In this document: one piece after another, positions 15,070 through 15,189 of the stretch | Position numbering within the stretch: the first letter of the stretch is position 1 | How the letters are laid out: every line of letters starts with the position of its first letter | Source: Bacillota bacterium | GTDB taxonomy: Bacteria > Bacillota > Clostridia > Lachnospirales > Lachnospiraceae | Assembly (NCBI GenBank): GCA_023418475.1 | Contig: JAEZZO010000038.1 | Span: 1 to 15,189, forward strand | DNA length: 15,189 nt | Reading direction: 5' to 3' | Made by a program: the position numbers and the translations under genes | Notes under the pieces: generated by a model | What the model saw: the letters and a program-made list of their open reading frames with translations, nothing else | Database searches by the model: none | Told to the model about the DNA's origin: nothing

Positions 15070-15189
15070 ACCACCGGCTTAGCCGGTGGTTTGCTCTGCC
15101 CCTATAAGGGGCTCTTACTTGCTTGCGCCCGGAAGGCGCCCTGAGGGATTTGCCAACCGCACTACTTCCTCAGGCTTGCCCTAAAGGGC
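15070..15189. mobile_element. hairpin-rich end, probably of an IS200/IS605-type element (runs off window)
   Basis: Four tight GC-rich hairpins follow one another: ACCACCGGC/GCCGGTGGT (15070-15090), GCCCCT/AGGGGC (15098-15112), GCGCC/GGCGC (15125-15139) and GCCC/GGGC (15178-15189). CCTGAGG (15140-15146) also pairs with CCTCAGG (15170-15176). Such chains of subterminal hairpins are characteristic of IS200/IS605-family ends, which are recognised as DNA hairpins and may overlap the element's guide-like RNA. No transposase is in the window, so the identity rests on structure and recollection of similar clostridial ends. It starts 85 bases upstream of prdC, where its promoter would be expected; no convincing promoter was found between them. 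Confidence 0.5.

Noticed and set aside
15061..15189. CRISPR array, suggested by repeated palindromes at the right edge
   Set aside because: The palindromes differ from one another in sequence and spacing, so they are not repeat-spacer units.

Overview
The window looks like a low-GC, anaerobic Firmicute of the class Clostridia, most likely a Lachnospiraceae-type amino-acid fermenter. The reasons are AT-rich intergenic DNA, strong AGGAGG-type ribosome binding sites, GntR/YtrB-type ABC operons, and above all a D-proline reductase (Stickland) operon. Genus assignment is inference. The combination of proline reductase with a probable 5-aminovalerate branch recalls 5-aminovalerate fermenters such as Anaerocolumna (Clostridium) aminovalerica, but nothing here proves it.

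Left part (1-7087). A 23-bp inverted repeat with a purine-rich loop opens the window, followed by AT-rich DNA without genes. A leftward nucleotidyltransferase-like gene (376-1392) is preceded by a roughly 280-nt leader with its own promoter, an intrinsic terminator, a candidate antiterminator and a 16-bp terminal inverted repeat. Transcribed away from it is an 809-residue fusion of an XRE DNA-binding domain, a multi-pass membrane region and an extracellular class C beta-lactamase/PBP-like domain. Then comes a three-gene GntR regulator, ABC ATPase and ABC permease operon (4803-6798) with a clear promoter and a palindromic operator candidate. A possible thiolase start relic and a bidirectional terminator separate this from the leftward operon.

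Right part (7088-14985), all leftward. The order of transcription is prdC (electron carrier), prdA (pyruvoyl-type proprotein), a 65-residue CBO2463-type protein, prdB, prdF (proline racemase), a class III PLP aminotransferase and an iron-type alcohol dehydrogenase. PrdF makes D-proline from L-proline. PrdA/PrdB open the ring to 5-aminovalerate with electrons probably delivered by PrdC. The last two genes are the two types expected to turn 5-aminovalerate into glutarate semialdehyde and then 5-hydroxyvalerate. PrdB carries cysteine where classical PrdB has selenocysteine. A 191-nt near-palindrome lies directly between prdF and the aminotransferase, at the join between the classical prd genes and the added pair.

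Right edge (15070-15189). A chain of compact GC-rich hairpins, resembling the end of an IS200/IS605-type element, begins about 85 bases upstream of prdC and runs out of the window.
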